NCBI GenBank assembly: GCA_001314905.1
Contig: LJZT01000029.1
Span: 1 to 44,270, forward strand
Direction of reading: 5' to 3'
Source of the DNA: Phormidium sp. OSCR
GTDB taxonomy: Bacteria > Cyanobacteriota > Cyanobacteriia > Cyanobacteriales > Geitlerinemataceae
DNA: 44,270 nt
Shown: piece by piece, positions 8,797 through 18,460 of the stretch
Position numbering within the stretch: the first letter of the stretch is position 1
Layout of the letters: each line of letters starts with the position of its first letter
Notes under the pieces: model-generated
The model's database searches: none
What the model saw: only the letters and a program-made list of their open reading frames with translations
What the model was told of the DNA's origin: nothing
Made by a program: the position numbers and the translations under genes

Positions 8797-10334
8797 GATT
8801 TGGGAACATAGCTGAGAATCTGATCAACCACATCTTCAATGGTTAAATCATCGGTTTGGATTTCGATCGCATCCTCGGCCTTTTGTAAAGGAGACAAGGC
8901 CCGAGTGCTATCTTGCTGATCCCGCTGAGCAATCTCAGCTTCTAACTGAGATACGTTGACCTCATAGCCTTGCTCTTCTAAGTCCAACTTACGCCGTCTG
9001 GCTCGTTCTTCAACAGAAGCGGTCAGGAAAATCTTGACTTCGGCCTGGGGAAAGACCTGAGTTCCCATATCTCGTCCTTCGGCCACCAAGCCTCCGGCGG
9101 CACCATAGTCCTGTTGTTGTTGTACCAAAAACTGACGCACAGCGGGGAAAGCGGCAACGGTGGACACCTTGGCGGTGACATCAGGGCTGCGAATGGCTTG
9201 GGTAACATCATGCTGATTCACCCAAACCCGACATTGGGGACGATCGGCTTGGGGTTCGAGACGAATCTGGCAATTGTCTAAGGCTTGGGCGATATGGGCT
9301 TCATCCTCGATCGCAATACCTGATTCGAGGATATACCAGGTGACGGCCCGATACATGGCTCCAGTATCCAAGTACAGGAGGCCCAAGCGATCGGCTACTT
9401 GTCGGGTGACGGTCGATTTACCTGCCCCAGCGGGACCATCAATGGCGACGATAGGTTGGCGGGTGCTGGGTTGGCGAACGGTTAACAGCATGGTATCAAT
9501 TAGGCGAGTGGAACCGAGGTGAGCGGCGATTAGAAGTCGTCCTTGCTGCTCAATCGTGTCTAAGGACTGTAGGGTTTGGGGATCGACAAGTTCGATATAG
9601 TCAGGCTGGAGTTGGGGAACCTTGGCCAGTTCAGCCTGAACGGTGGCCAGAAGATGTTGGGCTTGGCGTTGTCCGGCTTCAAATTGCTGTCGGGCCGATT
9701 CTAAGCTGCGAAATAGGGCGCTGGCTTGGTCTCGTTGGCGATCGCTCAGGTATTGGTTACGGGAACTATAGGCCAGTCCTGATGCTTCTCGGACAATGGG
9801 ACAGGCAATAATGTCTACAGGGATATTCAGATCCGCCACGAGATGACGGATAATCACCAGTTGCTGAGCGTCTTTCTCACCAAAGTAGGCACGATGGGGC
9901 TGAATCAGGTTAAAGAGTTTGCTGACAATGGTGGCTACCCCTTGAAAATGTCCGGGACGCGATCGCCCACAGAGGACTGAGGTTAAGTGTTGGGGTGGGA
10001 CTACGGTGGTTAGGGTGGGCGAGGACTCTGCGGGAGTGATTCCCAATTCTTGGGGTTGGGGGCAAAAAACGGCATCCACTCCTAAGTCTCGACAATGTTT
10101 TAGGTCCGTGTCTAGGGTTTGGGGATAGCGATCGAGGTCTTCGTTGGGACCGAATTGCAGTGGGTTAACGAAGATGCTGACAATCACCTGGTCATTTTGC
10201 GATCGCCCCTGCTGAATTAGGCTCAAATGCCCCTGATGCAGATTGCCCATGGTGGGGATCAACCCTAGGCTGGCTTCAGGGGACAACTGTTGCCGATAGT
10301 GGCGTAATTCAGCAATGGTGGTCAGTTTTTCCAT
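8793..10334 (-). CDS. panC-cmk: bifunctional pantothenate synthetase / (d)CMP kinase
   Basis: A fused enzyme of 513 residues. Residues 1 to about 283 are pantothenate synthetase, which joins pantoate and beta-alanine using ATP: PTMGNLHQGH at 27-36 (HIGH-type motif), FGEKDAQQ at 151-158, SSRNQYL at 190-196. Residues about 293-513 are cytidylate kinase, which phosphorylates CMP and dCMP: P-loop GPAGAGKST at 300-308, then a DTGAMYRAVT motif, VAEGRDMGT and a lid ARRRKLDLEEQG. This fusion is characteristic of cyanobacteria. Both halves keep their catalytic motifs. ATG at 10334. Confidence 0.97.
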   Translation of the reverse strand: MEKLTTIAELRHYRQQLSPEASLGLIPTMGNLHQGHLSLIQQGRSQNDQVIVSIFVNPLQFGPNEDLDRYPQTLDTDLKHCRDLGVDAVFCPQPQELGITPAESSPTLTTVVPPQHLTSVLCGRSRPGHFQGVATIVSKLFNLIQPHRAYFGEKDAQQLVIIRHLVADLNIPVDIIACPIVREASGLAYSSRNQYLSDRQRDQASALFRSLESARQQFEAGQRQAQHLLATVQAELAKVPQLQPDYIELVDPQTLQSLDTIEQQGRLLIAAHLGSTRLIDTMLLTVRQPSTRQPIVAIDGPAGAGKSTVTRQVADRLGLLYLDTGAMYRAVTWYILESGIAIEDEAHIAQALDNCQIRLEPQADRPQCRVWVNQHDVTQAIRSPDVTAKVSTVAAFPAVRQFLVQQQQDYGAAGGLVAEGRDMGTQVFPQAEVKIFLTASVEERARRRKLDLEEQGYEVNVSQLEAEIAQRDQQDSTRALSPLQKAEDAIEIQTDDLTIEDVVDQILSYVPKS

Positions 10335-10347
10335 GACCCTGCAACGG

Positions 10348-10428
10348 TTAACAGTGAATCGTGAGCAACGGCTTGGACAGTTTCAGGGGTTGAGTTGAGA
10401 TGCACCCTTCCAAACCATTCACTGTTAA
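10348..10428. repeat. 12-bp inverted repeat between panC-cmk and rlpA
   Basis: TTAACAGTGAAT (10348-10359) is the exact reverse complement of ATTCACTGTTAA (10417-10428). The arms flank 57 bp in the gap downstream of rlpA and upstream of panC-cmk. It may form a long stem in RNA or be a small dispersed repeat. Confidence 0.7.
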
Positions 10429-10452
10429 TGATTCTGGGTCAACTGTCAAGGG

Positions 10453-11193
10453 TTAGTTGGCGAGAACTTCCAGAACCACGGGAGCGGTTCCGGTATGAAT
10501 CATACCGAGTTCTTCGGCGGCTCCAGCGGAGAGGTCAATAATCCGTCCGCCGGTGTAGGGACCGCGATCGTTGATACGGACAACCAGAGAACGACCATTG
10601 TCGAGGTTCGTCACCCGGACTTCGGTGCCAAAGGGCAATTCTAAATGAGCCGCTGTAATCTCCTGACTATTGAAAATTTCACCGTTGGCGGTTTGGTTTC
10701 CTTCAAATCCCGGCCCATACCAGGAGGCGATACCTTCTTCTTCGTAAAGAACTGGGTCGGATTTGGGAACAGCCGGGTCTGGTTTTTCAGAGGTTCCGGC
10801 GTCGCGATAGGCATGATGAGTTTCCCCGGCAACGGTTCCTAAAACTTCGGGTTGCGGGGGGGCTAAGGCCTCTAGTAAACTGGAGGTGTCTAGAACCTGG
10901 CTCGGTACGAATGAGAGTTGTTCGATGTCCGAGTTAGCATTCTCGATTTGTTCTCGATTCGCAATAAGCCTCTCCTCAGCAGTTGGAGAGGACGTCACGG
11001 TGTTTTCTGAGCCGTTTTCTGAGCCGTTTCCTGAGCCGTTCTCCCCTTGTGCCAGCTCTGAAACAGTTGCTTCAGCGGCAACGGGGAGGTAGCGTGCAGC
11101 CACGCTCTCCTGGGCGTTGACTACCTGCGCTGAGCTTCCCAGTCCGGAAATGGCTAAGGCCACCGTGAAGTTTCTCCAAAGTTGATAACTCAT
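10453..11193 (-). CDS. rlpA: RlpA-like double-psi beta-barrel protein
   Basis: Septal-ring lytic transglycosylase family protein. The C-terminal domain (about residues 150-246) has the RlpA signature: GIASWYGPGFEGNQTANGE, FGTEVRVTNLDNGRSLVVRINDRGP and DLSAGAAEELG. The ATG at 11193 is preferred over the upstream GTG-type start at 11229: it has a GGAGA ribosome-binding site and directly begins a signal peptide ending near VNAQES, giving 246 residues. Between the signal peptide and the barrel is a low-complexity region rich in Gly, Asn, Ser and Glu. Exported; it probably acts on denuded peptidoglycan at division sites, although activity varies within the family. Confidence 0.9.
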   Translation of the reverse strand: MSYQLWRNFTVALAISGLGSSAQVVNAQESVAARYLPVAAEATVSELAQGENGSGNGSENGSENTVTSSPTAEERLIANREQIENANSDIEQLSFVPSQVLDTSSLLEALAPPQPEVLGTVAGETHHAYRDAGTSEKPDPAVPKSDPVLYEEEGIASWYGPGFEGNQTANGEIFNSQEITAAHLELPFGTEVRVTNLDNGRSLVVRINDRGPYTGGRIIDLSAGAAEELGMIHTGTAPVVLEVLAN

Positions 11194-11700
11194 AAATAGG
11201 AACGTCTCCTGAGTGAGTACAGTACACACCGCTGGTTGTTTGGGGGTGTGTTGGCGAGTATGGGATTGGTTCGCTGCGATCGCCGCCCCTGGAAGGAGTC
11301 TGCCTAACTCCCAACGAGGCTGATTGGCTAGAGTGGCAGATTTTGCTCACTCAACAGCTAACTCATACTCATTTCGTGTTTAAGTTGTAGGTGGAACTGC
11401 AACAGAATAACACGAAGTTTTGGAATCGGGGATCAGTAGTCGCTCGAAAAGCGGTTAAACTTTATCAAAAGTTCACAATCCGCTTTTCGGGCATTTTCTG
11501 CTGTAACGCTTTACTGGGAAAGCGTTCAGCGTTTCTTGCCTTGGCGCAAATCTTTAACAAAACAACACATAAAAACAGTCCAAAATGTGGTATTGGAGCC
11601 TAAGAATTTCAGGAATGAGGCAAGGTTAAGCTAGAATGCAGCTTGCAGTTGCGATCGCGCGATCGCAGCCTACGGTCAAGTCATTAAAGAAATCTGCCCC
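11194..11700. other. intergenic region upstream of rlpA and purM
   Basis: About 500 bp between divergent rlpA and purM. It contains an adjacent HIP1 pair (GCGATCGCGCGATCGC, about 11651-11666) and a TAGAAT (11632-11637) that could serve as the purM -10 box. Several direct repeats of AAAGCG-like words occur at about 11440-11530. No ORF with coding character is seen. Confidence 0.5.
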
Positions 11701-12726
11701 ATGGACTATCAGGACGCTGGAGTGAATATCGAAGCCGGTCGCGCCTTCGTCAACCGCATCGAATCCCTTGTCAAAGACACCTATCGTCCTGGGGTTTTGG
11801 GAGGTCTAGGAGGCTTTGGCGGCTATTTTGAGATTCCCGAAGGTTATCAGAAACCGGTTCTCGTATCAGGAACCGACGGCGTGGGGACCAAACTGAAACT
11901 GGCCCAATCCCTAAACCGCCACGAGACGGTCGGGATCGATCTCGTCGCCATGTGTACCAATGATGTCCTCACCAGTGGGGCCGAACCCCTCTATTTCCTG
12001 GATTACCTGGCCACCGGAAAACTCGACAGCGAACAACTGGCCCAGGTCGTGAGTGGGATTGCGATCGGCTGTCGCGACGCCGGATGTGCCCTATTGGGGG
12101 GAGAAACTGCCGAAATGCCAGGGTTTTACCCCGACGGGGAATATGACATGGCCGGATTTTGCGTGGGGATTGTCGAAAAAGCGCAACTTCTCGATGGATC
12201 TCAGGTGAAGGTAGGGGATGTGGCGATCGCCCTCCCCAGTTCCGGAGTTCACAGCAACGGCTATAGTCTTGTGCGAAAAATCATCGCCGATGGGGGCTAT
12301 TCCTGGAGTGACTGTCCCCCGGTGTTTCAGGGACAATCCTTGGGAGAGGTATTTCTGAGGCCCACTCAACTCTATATCCAACCCATCTTAGAACTGCGTC
12401 GTCAGGCGATCGAGATTCATGGAATGGCCCATATTACCGGCGGCGGACTCCCAGAAAACCTACCCCGTTGTCTGGGAGATAAGCAGTCCGTGCGTATTAT
12501 CCCAGATGGCTGGGAGACTCCCGCTGTATTTGAATGGTTGGCTGAAGCGGGGAACGTCTCAGCCGAGGCCATGTTCGACACCTTTAATATGGGAGTGGGA
12601 TTTGTGGTGATTGTTTCCCCGAGAGATGTCGAAGCGACTCTGGCCAGTTTGAACACTCAACAGCAAACGGCCTGGGTGTTGGGGGAAGTCATTGACGGAG
12701 AGGGTGAAGTTCTAGGATTGATGTGA
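11701..12726 (+). CDS. purM: phosphoribosylformylglycinamidine cyclo-ligase
   Basis: AIR synthetase, the fifth step of de novo purine synthesis, closing FGAM to AIR with ATP. At 341 residues it has the normal length. Visible motifs are GTDGVGTK (57-64), the substrate/ATP region [28 protein letters not shown] and [13 protein letters not shown]. Its 3' end overlaps trmB (opposite strand) by 15 bp. purK lies nearby on the other strand but is not in the same transcript. Confidence 0.98.
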   Translation: MDYQDAGVNIEAGRAFVNRIESLVKDTYRPGVLGGLGGFGGYFEIPEGYQKPVLVSGTDGVGTKLKLAQSLNRHETVGIDLVAMCTNDVLTSGAEPLYFLDYLATGKLDSEQLAQVVSGIAIGCRDAGCALLGGETAEMPGFYPDGEYDMAGFCVGIVEKAQLLDGSQVKVGDVAIALPSSGVHSNGYSLVRKIIADGGYSWSDCPPVFQGQSLGEVFLRPTQLYIQPILELRRQAIEIHGMAHITGGGLPENLPRCLGDKQSVRIIPDGWETPAVFEWLAEAGNVSAEAMFDTFNMGVGFVVIVSPRDVEATLASLNTQQQTAWVLGEVIDGEGEVLGLM

Positions 12727-13353
12727 ACGGCGGAAGATACAGCGATAAACCGGTTCTCCTTTGTTGTAAGTGGCGATTTCCCGTTCCGTCGCCACCGGGA
12801 GAGGGTTATCTGGTAGCCAGTCATCGCTGGTAGCGGTGAAGGCGGGATGTTCCGAGAGGCGATCGCGCATCTCGATCGCCACCTCCTCCACATCCGATTG
12901 CAGGAAAATCTCGCCATCGGCGGCCAGGAAACGGGCTAAATCTTCGACTAACTCCGGTTGAACCACGCGACGCTTATGGTGGCGTTTTTTGAACCAGGGA
13001 TCTGGGAATTGAATCGAGACGCGTTTGAGACATCCCTGGGGGAGTGATTGGAGTAAGGCCTCACTCATGACATTGATATTGCAATATAAATAGTGAAGAT
13101 TGGTCAGATTGTCGCGATCGCGCCATTGATTGGCCTCATCCACCAACGACTGACGAATCTCCAAACCCAAAAAATTCCAATCAGGCTGTTGTGGGGCCAA
13201 TTCGTAGAGAAAACGACCTCGCGCACAACCAATATCCAAATGGAGTGGCTGCTGGGGGTTGTCGTAGATTTTAGTCCAGTCCGGGAGGGGAACCGGCTGC
13301 TGGTACTTACGACTGAGGGGGTTAACGTGTTGGCGAACTCGAACCGGAGACAA
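12712..13353 (-). CDS. trmB: tRNA (guanine-N7-)-methyltransferase
   Basis: SAM-dependent enzyme forming m7G at position 46 of tRNA. The 213-residue product has the SAM-binding [11 protein letters not shown] motif and the conserved [17 protein letters not shown] substrate segment. The start is a TTG at 13353: an AGGAGG ribosome-binding site sits 8 bases before it, and the product then begins [14 protein letters not shown]. The GTG three codons upstream overlaps the ribosome-binding site and is unlikely. The gene overlaps purM tail-to-tail. Confidence 0.95.
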   Translation of the reverse strand: MSPVRVRQHVNPLSRKYQQPVPLPDWTKIYDNPQQPLHLDIGCARGRFLYELAPQQPDWNFLGLEIRQSLVDEANQWRDRDNLTNLHYLYCNINVMSEALLQSLPQGCLKRVSIQFPDPWFKKRHHKRRVVQPELVEDLARFLAADGEIFLQSDVEEVAIEMRDRLSEHPAFTATSDDWLPDNPLPVATEREIATYNKGEPVYRCIFRRSHQS

Positions 13354-13439
13354 GACAAACACCTCCTAAAGACAATCTTATTATCCTATGACGGTTGGGG
13401 AACCAGAGAAGATTTCCGAGTCAATCCTGGCCGGTGTTT

Positions 13440-14573
13440 TCATTCCCCCCGCCAAATCGCTTCGATCGCCGCCGCCACTTTATCGGCCTCTGCAACCTCA
13501 TCAAGTAATACCGTAACATGACCTAATTTGCGTCCAGGACGAGATTGGCGTTTACCATACCAATACAAATGAGCGTTGGGAAACTCGCAGAGGCGATCGC
13601 GTTTCTCGTGATAGTCCGATTTCGCCGTCTCAAAACCCAACAAATTCACCATCACCGCCGCAGGAGATGTCATCGCCGTTGAACCCAGGGGGAAATCACA
13701 CACCGCCCGCAAAATTTGGGCAAATTGAGAGGTTTCACAAGCATCCAGGGAGAAATGTCCTGAATTATGGGTTCGCGGAGCAATTTCATTGACTAACACT
13801 TGCCCATCTGGAGTTAAAAAGAGTTCGATTCCAAACAACCCCACCACATCTAAATTTGTCAGGAGCGATCGCGCGATCGCCTGACAATCCTTCACCACCT
13901 TCTCCGACACCGCCGCCGGGGCAATCACGCGCCGACAAACTTGGTTTTCCTGTTGCGTTTCCACAATCGGATAAATCGCCATCTCTCCCTGACAATTACG
14001 AGCAGCAATCACCGCCAACTCTCGCTCAAAGGGGATAAACTCTTCCATGAGAACTGAAGGATAACCCCAACGTTTCCAAGTCTCTTCAAACTGGGTTCTA
14101 TCTCGCAAAATTACCGTTCCTTGACCATCATAGCCATGTCGTCGCGCTTTCATGACGCAAGGAAAGGTGAGAGACTTAGAATTTATTTGAGATTTGTTTA
14201 ATTCAAAAAAACGAGGGACTGGCAACTGCAAATCATCTAAATAGCAGCGCTGTTCATATTTGTCTAAAAGTGGTTTTAATGCTGATAAACGAGGACGGAA
14301 TAAGACGTTAGAATTATTAATTTTTTCGAGTTCAGCTAAATCAACAAATTCATTTTCAAACGTGATGACATCGCAGCGTTTAGCCAAATCTTGAGTCGCC
14401 GCAACATCCGCAACATCCGCAAACACGACTTCATCGGCTAATCCGACCGCTGGATCATCGGAACTTGGCGTTTGAATAATTGTTTTAAGTTGCAGTTTTT
14501 GGGCTTCTTGCGCCATCATCCAGGCGAGTTGTCCACCTCCAATAATTCCAACAATTTGTTTAGTTTTACTCAT
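13440..14573 (-). CDS. purK: 5-(carboxyamino)imidazole ribonucleotide synthase
   Basis: ATP-grasp enzyme that carboxylates AIR to N5-CAIR in purine synthesis. It is 377 residues with a Rossmann-like N-terminus GIIGGGQLAWMM, the ATP-grasp MKARRHGYDGQGT and the metal-binding LFLTPDGQVLVNEIAPRTHNSGH. It lies about 90 bp upstream of trmB on the same strand and may be cotranscribed with it. AT-rich patches near its 5' end differ a little from the rest but do not disturb the frame. Confidence 0.97.
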   Translation of the reverse strand: MSKTKQIVGIIGGGQLAWMMAQEAQKLQLKTIIQTPSSDDPAVGLADEVVFADVADVAATQDLAKRCDVITFENEFVDLAELEKINNSNVLFRPRLSALKPLLDKYEQRCYLDDLQLPVPRFFELNKSQINSKSLTFPCVMKARRHGYDGQGTVILRDRTQFEETWKRWGYPSVLMEEFIPFERELAVIAARNCQGEMAIYPIVETQQENQVCRRVIAPAAVSEKVVKDCQAIARSLLTNLDVVGLFGIELFLTPDGQVLVNEIAPRTHNSGHFSLDACETSQFAQILRAVCDFPLGSTAMTSPAAVMVNLLGFETAKSDYHEKRDRLCEFPNAHLYWYGKRQSRPGRKLGHVTVLLDEVAEADKVAAAIEAIWRGE

Positions 14574-14691
14574 GATTTTATTAGAAATAAATACTCATCT
14601 GAATCAGTTTTTGATTTGAATAATCGACCATTTTTAGGACGACATCGGACTACAAAGGTATACCTTGAATTGCCACTTGCGGTACATCGTT

Positions 14692-14780
14692 CCCTATTCC
14701 CTGTTCCCTTCCCCTCCTGGGAGGGGCCAGGGGTGGGTTATCCCTGTTCCCTATTCCCTATTCCCTATTCCCTGTTCCCT
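14692..14780. repeat. composite repeat: GGGAGGGGCCAGGGG core plus TTCCCTR heptamers
   Basis: TTCCCTA/TTCCCTG heptamers flank a GC-rich core. The 28-bp core at 14718-14745 recurs exactly, inverted, at 44144-44171, next to another heptamer array. Part of it (CTCCTGGGAGGGG) also occurs near 25703. The element lies between purK and the pentapeptide gene and abuts the latter's stop codon. Confidence 0.9.
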
Positions 14781-14783
14781 TCT

Positions 14784-15284
14784 TCACCGACAATACAACG
14801 AATCCCGAGTCGCCACACCCGTCTTAGGATTAATTCCCTCAGCCATCTCACAGAGTTTATTAACCTGAGATCCATCGAGAATGGCATCAGTAAAATCGGC
14901 CCCAGCAATCTGGACATTCTCAAACTTAGAACGCAGAAAAATCACATCAGTTAAGACCGCATCTCTTAAATCTACGGTCTTAAACGTTACCTGATCGAGC
15001 ATGGAATTACTCAAATCCGCCCCTCGGAAACTAACATCTGTCATCCAGGAAACGCTGAACGTGGTTCCTCGCAAATCCGCATCAGTGAAGTCTACCGATC
15101 GCAACGTACAGCCAGCAAACTCCGCCTTCGCCAGCTTTTGCCCCGAGAAATCCTCATTAACAAGAGTAGACTCACTATAAGAGAGTTCTGGCTCGTAGAG
15201 AACCGCTTGAGCGAGGGAATGTCCCAAGCCGAGATTGAGGGAAAGTAGCAGGGCTAAACCAGTATGGGCGATCGCCATCAACAT
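14784..15284 (-). CDS. exported pentapeptide-repeat protein
   Basis: Protein of 166 residues. An N-terminal signal peptide (about 1-26, ending LAQA) directs it to the thylakoid lumen or periplasm. It is followed by roughly fifteen pentapeptide repeats of the A(D/N)LXX kind (for example ADLRG, ADLSN, VDLRD, ADFTD), which fold as a right-handed quadrilateral beta-helix. The C-terminus has two Cys (LCEMAEGINPKTG...SLYCR) likely to form a disulfide cap. The role is unknown. The first ATG (15284) and the third codon ATG are both possible starts; neither has a good ribosome-binding site. Confidence 0.85.
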   Translation of the reverse strand: MLMAIAHTGLALLLSLNLGLGHSLAQAVLYEPELSYSESTLVNEDFSGQKLAKAEFAGCTLRSVDFTDADLRGTTFSVSWMTDVSFRGADLSNSMLDQVTFKTVDLRDAVLTDVIFLRSKFENVQIAGADFTDAILDGSQVNKLCEMAEGINPKTGVATRDSLYCR

Positions 15285-15450
15285 AACAACAAGGATATCT
15301 CAGGACAATCTTCACTGTACACCGAAGCCCACCCTCAGTAACAGTGACCCCTGGCCATCTCCTGAGACAACCCTCCAGTCCACATTTCCCGGCAATTCTC
15401 GATACAATGGGGAAAGCATTCCTGACCGCTATAGAAAGAGTTAAGAGCAA

Positions 15451-15807
15451 ATGCCACAATTTATCGTCACTTGGCTGATGACGGCACTGGCCCTCGTCGT
15501 CACCGCCTATATCGTCCCCGGAATCGAGCTAGATGGCTTTAACGCCGCCCTGATTGCGGCCATTATCCTCGGCCTTGTCAACGCCGTAGTCCGTCCCCTG
15601 TTAATTCTGCTGACTCTGCCCATTACCATTGTCACCCTAGGACTGTTCCTACTGGTGATTAACGCCCTGAGTATTCAACTGGTGGCCGCCTTAACCAATG
15701 GCTTTACAGTCAATGGGTTGTTGTGGGCCATCATTGGATCGCTCGTTCTCTCCTTTGTCTCTAGCATCTTGGATAGTTTAATTGGAAAGAACGCCGATCC
15801 TACCTAA
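15451..15807 (+). CDS. phage-holin-family-IV-like small membrane protein
   Basis: 118 residues with four predicted membrane helices (about 5-25, 30-55, 55-80 and 88-110) and the conserved NAVVRPLLILLTLPITIVTLGLF segment seen in the widespread small membrane family annotated as 'phage holin family 4'. In chromosomes these are ordinary membrane proteins of unknown function, not evidence of prophage. A TACAAT (near 15403-15410) could be its -10 box. It ends 12 bp before tyrA and may be cotranscribed with it. Confidence 0.85.
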   Translation: MPQFIVTWLMTALALVVTAYIVPGIELDGFNAALIAAIILGLVNAVVRPLLILLTLPITIVTLGLFLLVINALSIQLVAALTNGFTVNGLLWAIIGSLVLSFVSSILDSLIGKNADPT

Positions 15808-15819
15808 GTATTCTGCCCC

Positions 15820-16923
15820 ATGCCTGATTTGTCCCTTGAGGCCATTGACCAACAACTGATTCACCTCCTGAGTCAGCGGATTGAGCTCTTGTCTGAGCGA
15901 TCGCCGTCTTCCTCGACAACCCCAGTAGACACGGAACTCCAGAAGGCTGGGGTTCCGCCTTTTGTCTGGAATAGCCTCGTCACCAGTTGTACGGCGGCCC
16001 TAGCCACTCGCCCTCTACGCCACCCTGATGAACCTCAACGACGGATTACCCTAATTGGGGGACGAGGAATGATGGCTCAATTTTTCGGCCAACGATTCCA
16101 AGCGGCGGGCCATGAGGTGCGTCTGTTGGGGCGACAAGACTGGCCTCAGGCCCCGGAGTTACTTCAAGATATTGACTTAGCCCTTGTTTGTGTTCCCATT
16201 GACCGCACCTTAGAGATTATCCGTCAAACAGCAGGCTATCTCTCTCCCACGGCGACTTTAGCCGATATTACCAGTATTAAAGGCCCCATGCTAGAGACGA
16301 TGTTAGCGGCTCATCCGGGTCCTGTGGTGGGGTTACATCCCATGTTTGGCCCTGGGGTGGAGTCATTTTTGTCTCAGAAAGTGGTGATTTGTCCCGGCCG
16401 CGATCGCCCCGCTTGGCAATGGCTAGTTGAGTTGATGGCCCGTGATGGCGGGGACTTAGTTGAATCTCCCCCCGATGAACATGATCAGATGATGGTCACG
16501 GTTCAGGCGATTCGTCACTTCGCCACCTTTGGACTGGGGGTGTTTCTAGCTCAAGATGGCATTGAAGTGGGCCGCAGTTTGGAGTTATCCAGTCCCATTT
16601 ATCGGTTGGGGATTGATATGGTCAGTCGTCTGTTTGGCCAGGATGCCGAACTCTATGCCGATATTATGCTGGCCAATGGGGACCGTCGTGAGGCGATCGC
16701 CCGTTTAGCCCAAACTTTCCAAGTCTTGGCCAAACAGGTACAAGCCAAGGACCGTAAGGGGCTAATTGAGGCCATGAACGCCGCCAGTGAGACCTTTGGT
16801 AGTGAAACGGAACGAGCGGTTCGGGAGAGCGATCGCCTCATCGAAGCCATGAGTATTCTGCTGGCCGCAGATCGTGTTGTTGACTCAGCCTCGGCTGCCA
16901 GCTCTCCCCCCGATATGGAATGA
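15820..16923 (+). CDS. tyrA: prephenate dehydrogenase of the E. coli T-protein type
   Basis: Tyrosine-pathway NAD-dependent dehydrogenase, 367 residues. The dehydrogenase part (about 75-360) closely follows the enterobacterial T-protein: GGRGMM nucleotide motif (80-85), [19 protein letters not shown] with the likely catalytic His172, [15 protein letters not shown] and LSSPIYRL. The first about 65 residues correspond in place and helical pattern to an AroQ chorismate mutase domain but lack its key basic and acidic residues, so mutase activity is doubtful. Cyanobacteria commonly use a shorter arogenate dehydrogenase instead. The neighbour menB also draws on chorismate. Confidence 0.88.
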   Translation: MPDLSLEAIDQQLIHLLSQRIELLSERSPSSSTTPVDTELQKAGVPPFVWNSLVTSCTAALATRPLRHPDEPQRRITLIGGRGMMAQFFGQRFQAAGHEVRLLGRQDWPQAPELLQDIDLALVCVPIDRTLEIIRQTAGYLSPTATLADITSIKGPMLETMLAAHPGPVVGLHPMFGPGVESFLSQKVVICPGRDRPAWQWLVELMARDGGDLVESPPDEHDQMMVTVQAIRHFATFGLGVFLAQDGIEVGRSLELSSPIYRLGIDMVSRLFGQDAELYADIMLANGDRREAIARLAQTFQVLAKQVQAKDRKGLIEAMNAASETFGSETERAVRESDRLIEAMSILLAADRVVDSASAASSPPDME

Positions 16924-16963
16924 TGAAACAGGCAAGCAAGCAAATCGACCTGGCAACAATTCT

Positions 16964-17797
16964 ATGGATATCACCTGGCAAACGGCGAAAACCTATGAGG
17001 ATATTCTCTACCATAAAGGGGATGGTATCGCCAAAATTACCATCAACCGTCCCCACAAACGTAACGCCTTTCGTCCCCAAACCGTCGTTGAACTCTATGA
17101 CGCTTTCGCCGATGCTCGCGAAGATACCGGCATCGGCGTTGTGCTACTGACGGGAGCCGGCCCCCATAGTGATGGTAAATACGCCTTTTGTTCTGGGGGC
17201 GATCAGAGTGTGCGAGGGAAAGCCGGTTACATGGATGATGCCGGAGTTCCTCGTCTTAATGTTTTGGATTTACAGCGGCTGATTCGCTCGATGCCCAAAG
17301 TTGTGATTGCTCTAGTGGCGGGGTATGCCATTGGTGGTGGCCATGTTCTCCATGTCGTGTGTGACCTCACGATCGCCGCTGATAACGCTATTTTTGGACA
17401 AACGGGTCCTAAAGTCGGCAGTTTCGACGGTGGCTTCGGGGCTAGTTATCTGGCTCGTAGTGTCGGCCAGAAAAAGGCCCGCGAAATCTGGTTCCTTTGT
17501 CGTCAGTATGACGCTCAACAGGCTCTCGATATGGGATTAGTCAATACTGTTGTCCCGGTTGAGGAGTTAGAAGCTGAGGGCGTTCGTTGGGCTGAGGAGA
17601 TTCTGCAAAAAAGCCCCATCGCCATCCGCTGTCTCAAAGCTGCGTTTAACGCCGATTGTGACGGACAGGCGGGCCTACAAGAACTCGCCGGTAATGCCAC
17701 GCTCTTGTACTACATGACCGAAGAAGGGGTTGAGGGAAAACAAGCGTTTTTGGAAAAACGCCCTCCTGATTTTCGTCAGTATCCTTGGCTACCTTAA
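16964..17797 (+). CDS. menB: 1,4-dihydroxy-2-naphthoyl-CoA synthase
   Basis: Crotonase-fold enzyme that closes o-succinylbenzoyl-CoA into the naphthoquinone ring, here for phylloquinone, the A1 acceptor of photosystem I. The ATG at 16964 gives 277 residues beginning [13 protein letters not shown], as in the family; the open frame upstream overlaps tyrA and is ignored. Motifs include [36 protein letters not shown] and [16 protein letters not shown]. The Gly in QTGPK is the pattern of the type I enzymes that use bicarbonate in place of an Asp side chain. It ends at a terminator. Confidence 0.97.
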   Translation: MDITWQTAKTYEDILYHKGDGIAKITINRPHKRNAFRPQTVVELYDAFADAREDTGIGVVLLTGAGPHSDGKYAFCSGGDQSVRGKAGYMDDAGVPRLNVLDLQRLIRSMPKVVIALVAGYAIGGGHVLHVVCDLTIAADNAIFGQTGPKVGSFDGGFGASYLARSVGQKKAREIWFLCRQYDAQQALDMGLVNTVVPVEELEAEGVRWAEEILQKSPIAIRCLKAAFNADCDGQAGLQELAGNATLLYYMTEEGVEGKQAFLEKRPPDFRQYPWLP

Positions 17798-17874
17798 TTG
17801 AGTCTTGATTCGTCAACTGTGAACTGGGGTTTGTGTCATCTATGGTTTCTGATTGACGACAATGCCCGAGTCTC

Positions 17875-17904
17875 CCCCACCTTTCCCCTTAGGTGGGGAT
17901 TTTT
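17875..17904 (+). terminator. rho-independent terminator after menB
   Basis: CCCCACCT (17875-17882) pairs with AGGTGGGG (17891-17898) around an 8-nt loop, followed by ATTTTTCT. It lies about 80 bp past the menB stop and would end a holin-like/tyrA/menB transcript. Confidence 0.85.
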
Positions 17905-17962
17905 CTGTGAAGCTGTAACTTCATTGAACGGGATTAGACACCTTTATAGAAAGGGCAAACCT

Positions 17963-18223
17963 TTATACAGAAACGGGTTCAGCTTCGGCAGAAATGGGTT
18001 GTTTAGGTAAAGTCCGAGCAGGAACAGACTCACGGCTATCGAGAGAAATGAGTTTTTCTAAATGTTCCCAAGACGGGGCAAAGGGTGGAAATGCTAAAGA
18101 ACAGGATTTCCAGCTTCCACAAACTGGAGCGCTGAGTTGTTGGCATTGACCACCCCGACGACCTTCGGGGGTATAGTATCGGCAAGAGCGGCAGGTTGAA
18201 ACAGAACAGGTATTGATATTCAT
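17963..18223 (-). CDS. small Cys-rich protein, conserved-looking in cyanobacteria
   Basis: 86 residues with six Cys in the first half: C6, C11, C14, C27, C35 and C41. The sequence CRSCRYYTPEGRRGGQCQQL, followed by GSWKSC and a PPFAPSWE segment, is one I associate with a short conserved cyanobacterial protein of unknown function. The Cys spacing suggests a zinc-binding or disulfide-stabilised knot. The C-terminal about 30 residues are low complexity. The start at 18223 has no strong ribosome-binding site. It is a single-gene unit flanked by a 14-bp palindrome (GTAGCGATCGCTAC, near 18377-18390) upstream. Confidence 0.75.
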   Translation of the reverse strand: MNINTCSVSTCRSCRYYTPEGRRGGQCQQLSAPVCGSWKSCSLAFPPFAPSWEHLEKLISLDSRESVPARTLPKQPISAEAEPVSV

Positions 18224-18460
18224 GGAACTGATTTAAAGGGAACGTTTTTATTTATCTTCTTTAATTTTACAATCGTTCTCTTTTTTTGATCCCAAAGAAA
18301 ATATAAAAGTTAGTCTTAAGTCCCTTTTGTGTGAACTAATAATAAAGTTTGTAAAGATAGATGAAGTATAGTTCGTAGCGATCGCTACAGTTCAAATAAC
18401 CCCCTTAGACTCAATAGGGATCGATTGCAGATGAGTTGTCAAAGGAGCGAAAATCTAGGT

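Noticed and set aside
15451-15807. Holin-like protein as sign of a prophage
   Set aside because: The family is common in bacterial chromosomes and no other phage gene is nearby.
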